The translations under genes were made by a program, and so were the position numbers. Positions 13,665-13,759 of a stretch of DNA of 13,759 nucleotides are shown piece after piece. Source of the stretch: JASFTV01 sp050050615. Its GTDB lineage: Bacteria; Desulfobacterota; DSM-4660; Desulfatiglandales; HGW-15. Where the stretch lies: positions 1 to 13,759 of the forward strand of contig JASFTV010000063.1 in assembly GCA_050050615.1 (NCBI GenBank), written 5' to 3'. The notes below the pieces were generated by a model, which worked only from the letters and a program-made list of their open reading frames with translations, was not told the DNA's origin and ran no database searches. The stretch's first letter is position 1; the number at the start of each line of letters is the position of its first letter.

Positions 13665-13759
13665 TTACTTCCGGAGCATTGCATCCATGAGGACAGCGGC
13701 AATCTTCGCAAATGATGGGTCATTGATATGCAGATCTACCACCTTCATTTCGATCCGGG
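13665..13759 (-). CDS. 3' end of a third Tm-1-like / UPF0261 protein (partial)
   Basis: Thirty codons and a TAA are visible, running off the right edge. They read RIEMKVVDLHIND followed by PSFAKIAAVLMDAMLRK. This aligns with the C terminus of the protein at 997-2256 (EIEIIEVETHIN, then TTEFAQAIADALHQMLM), including the HIN block and the F-A spacing that mark the end of the UPF0261 fold. It is too short for a long-ORF scan to flag. It implies a third family member in the same orientation at the head of cluster 2. Confidence 0.75.
   Translation of the reverse strand, partial: RIEMKVVDLHINDPSFAKIAAVLMDAMLRK

Noticed and set aside
1..13759. CRISPR array, tRNA or rRNA genes, integrase or transposase
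   Set aside because: No regularly spaced repeat-spacer series, no tRNA cloverleaf or rRNA sequence, and no recombinase-like protein was found in any frame.

Overview
The window looks like an accessory catabolic region of a strictly anaerobic bacterium. The enzyme set (a phenylphosphate-synthase-like pair, UbiD/UbiX, a PaaK-type CoA ligase) and the intermediate base composition fit phenol- or aromatic-degrading Desulfobacterota or syntrophs. That assignment is inference; there is no rRNA or housekeeping marker to confirm it.

Layout. All genes lie on the minus strand except one LysR-type regulator (8208-9170). Cluster 1 is read leftwards from a control region at 7804-8207. It holds a 619-aa protein with a C-terminal phosphohistidine swivel domain (5944-7803), a 357-aa ATP-grasp protein (4765-5838), a UbiD-family decarboxylase/carboxylase (2795-4195), a Tm-1-like/UPF0261 protein (997-2256) and a UbiX flavin prenyltransferase (222-785). 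The sizes and split architecture of the first two match the alpha and beta subunits of phenylphosphate synthase. UbiX makes the prenylated FMN that UbiD enzymes need. The simplest reading is ATP-dependent phosphorylation of a phenolic compound followed by prFMN-dependent (de)carboxylation. Only one UbiD protein is present, and none of the small accessory subunits of the Thauera system is in the window.

Cluster 2, also read leftwards, begins beyond the right edge. It contains the last 30 codons of a Tm-1-like protein (13665-13759), a cupin gene broken by an in-frame TAG (13228-13593), a second complete Tm-1-like gene (11907-13139), a PaaK-like CoA ligase (10579-11910) and a carboxyltransferase of the pyruvate carboxylase B/oxaloacetate decarboxylase alpha type without a biotin domain (9211-10575). 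The last three are tightly packed (a 4-base GTGA overlap, then a 3-base gap) and are almost certainly co-transcribed. Tm-1-like proteins thus occur three times in under 14 kb.

The non-coding DNA is unusually structured. Two 377-bp copies of one repeat (2327-2703 and 4380-4756) sit in consecutive intergenic gaps of cluster 1. Their flanks are in the same orientation, but the 171-bp cores between 31-bp inverted arms are reverse complements of each other, so the core has been inverted in one copy. A diverged partial copy (838-932) sits in the next gap. The left edge carries a 174-bp nested palindrome bounded by perfect 14-bp inverted repeats. The control region has a good LysR-type palindrome, a sigma70-like promoter for cluster 1 and three copies of GCAAAT-N4-GTT.
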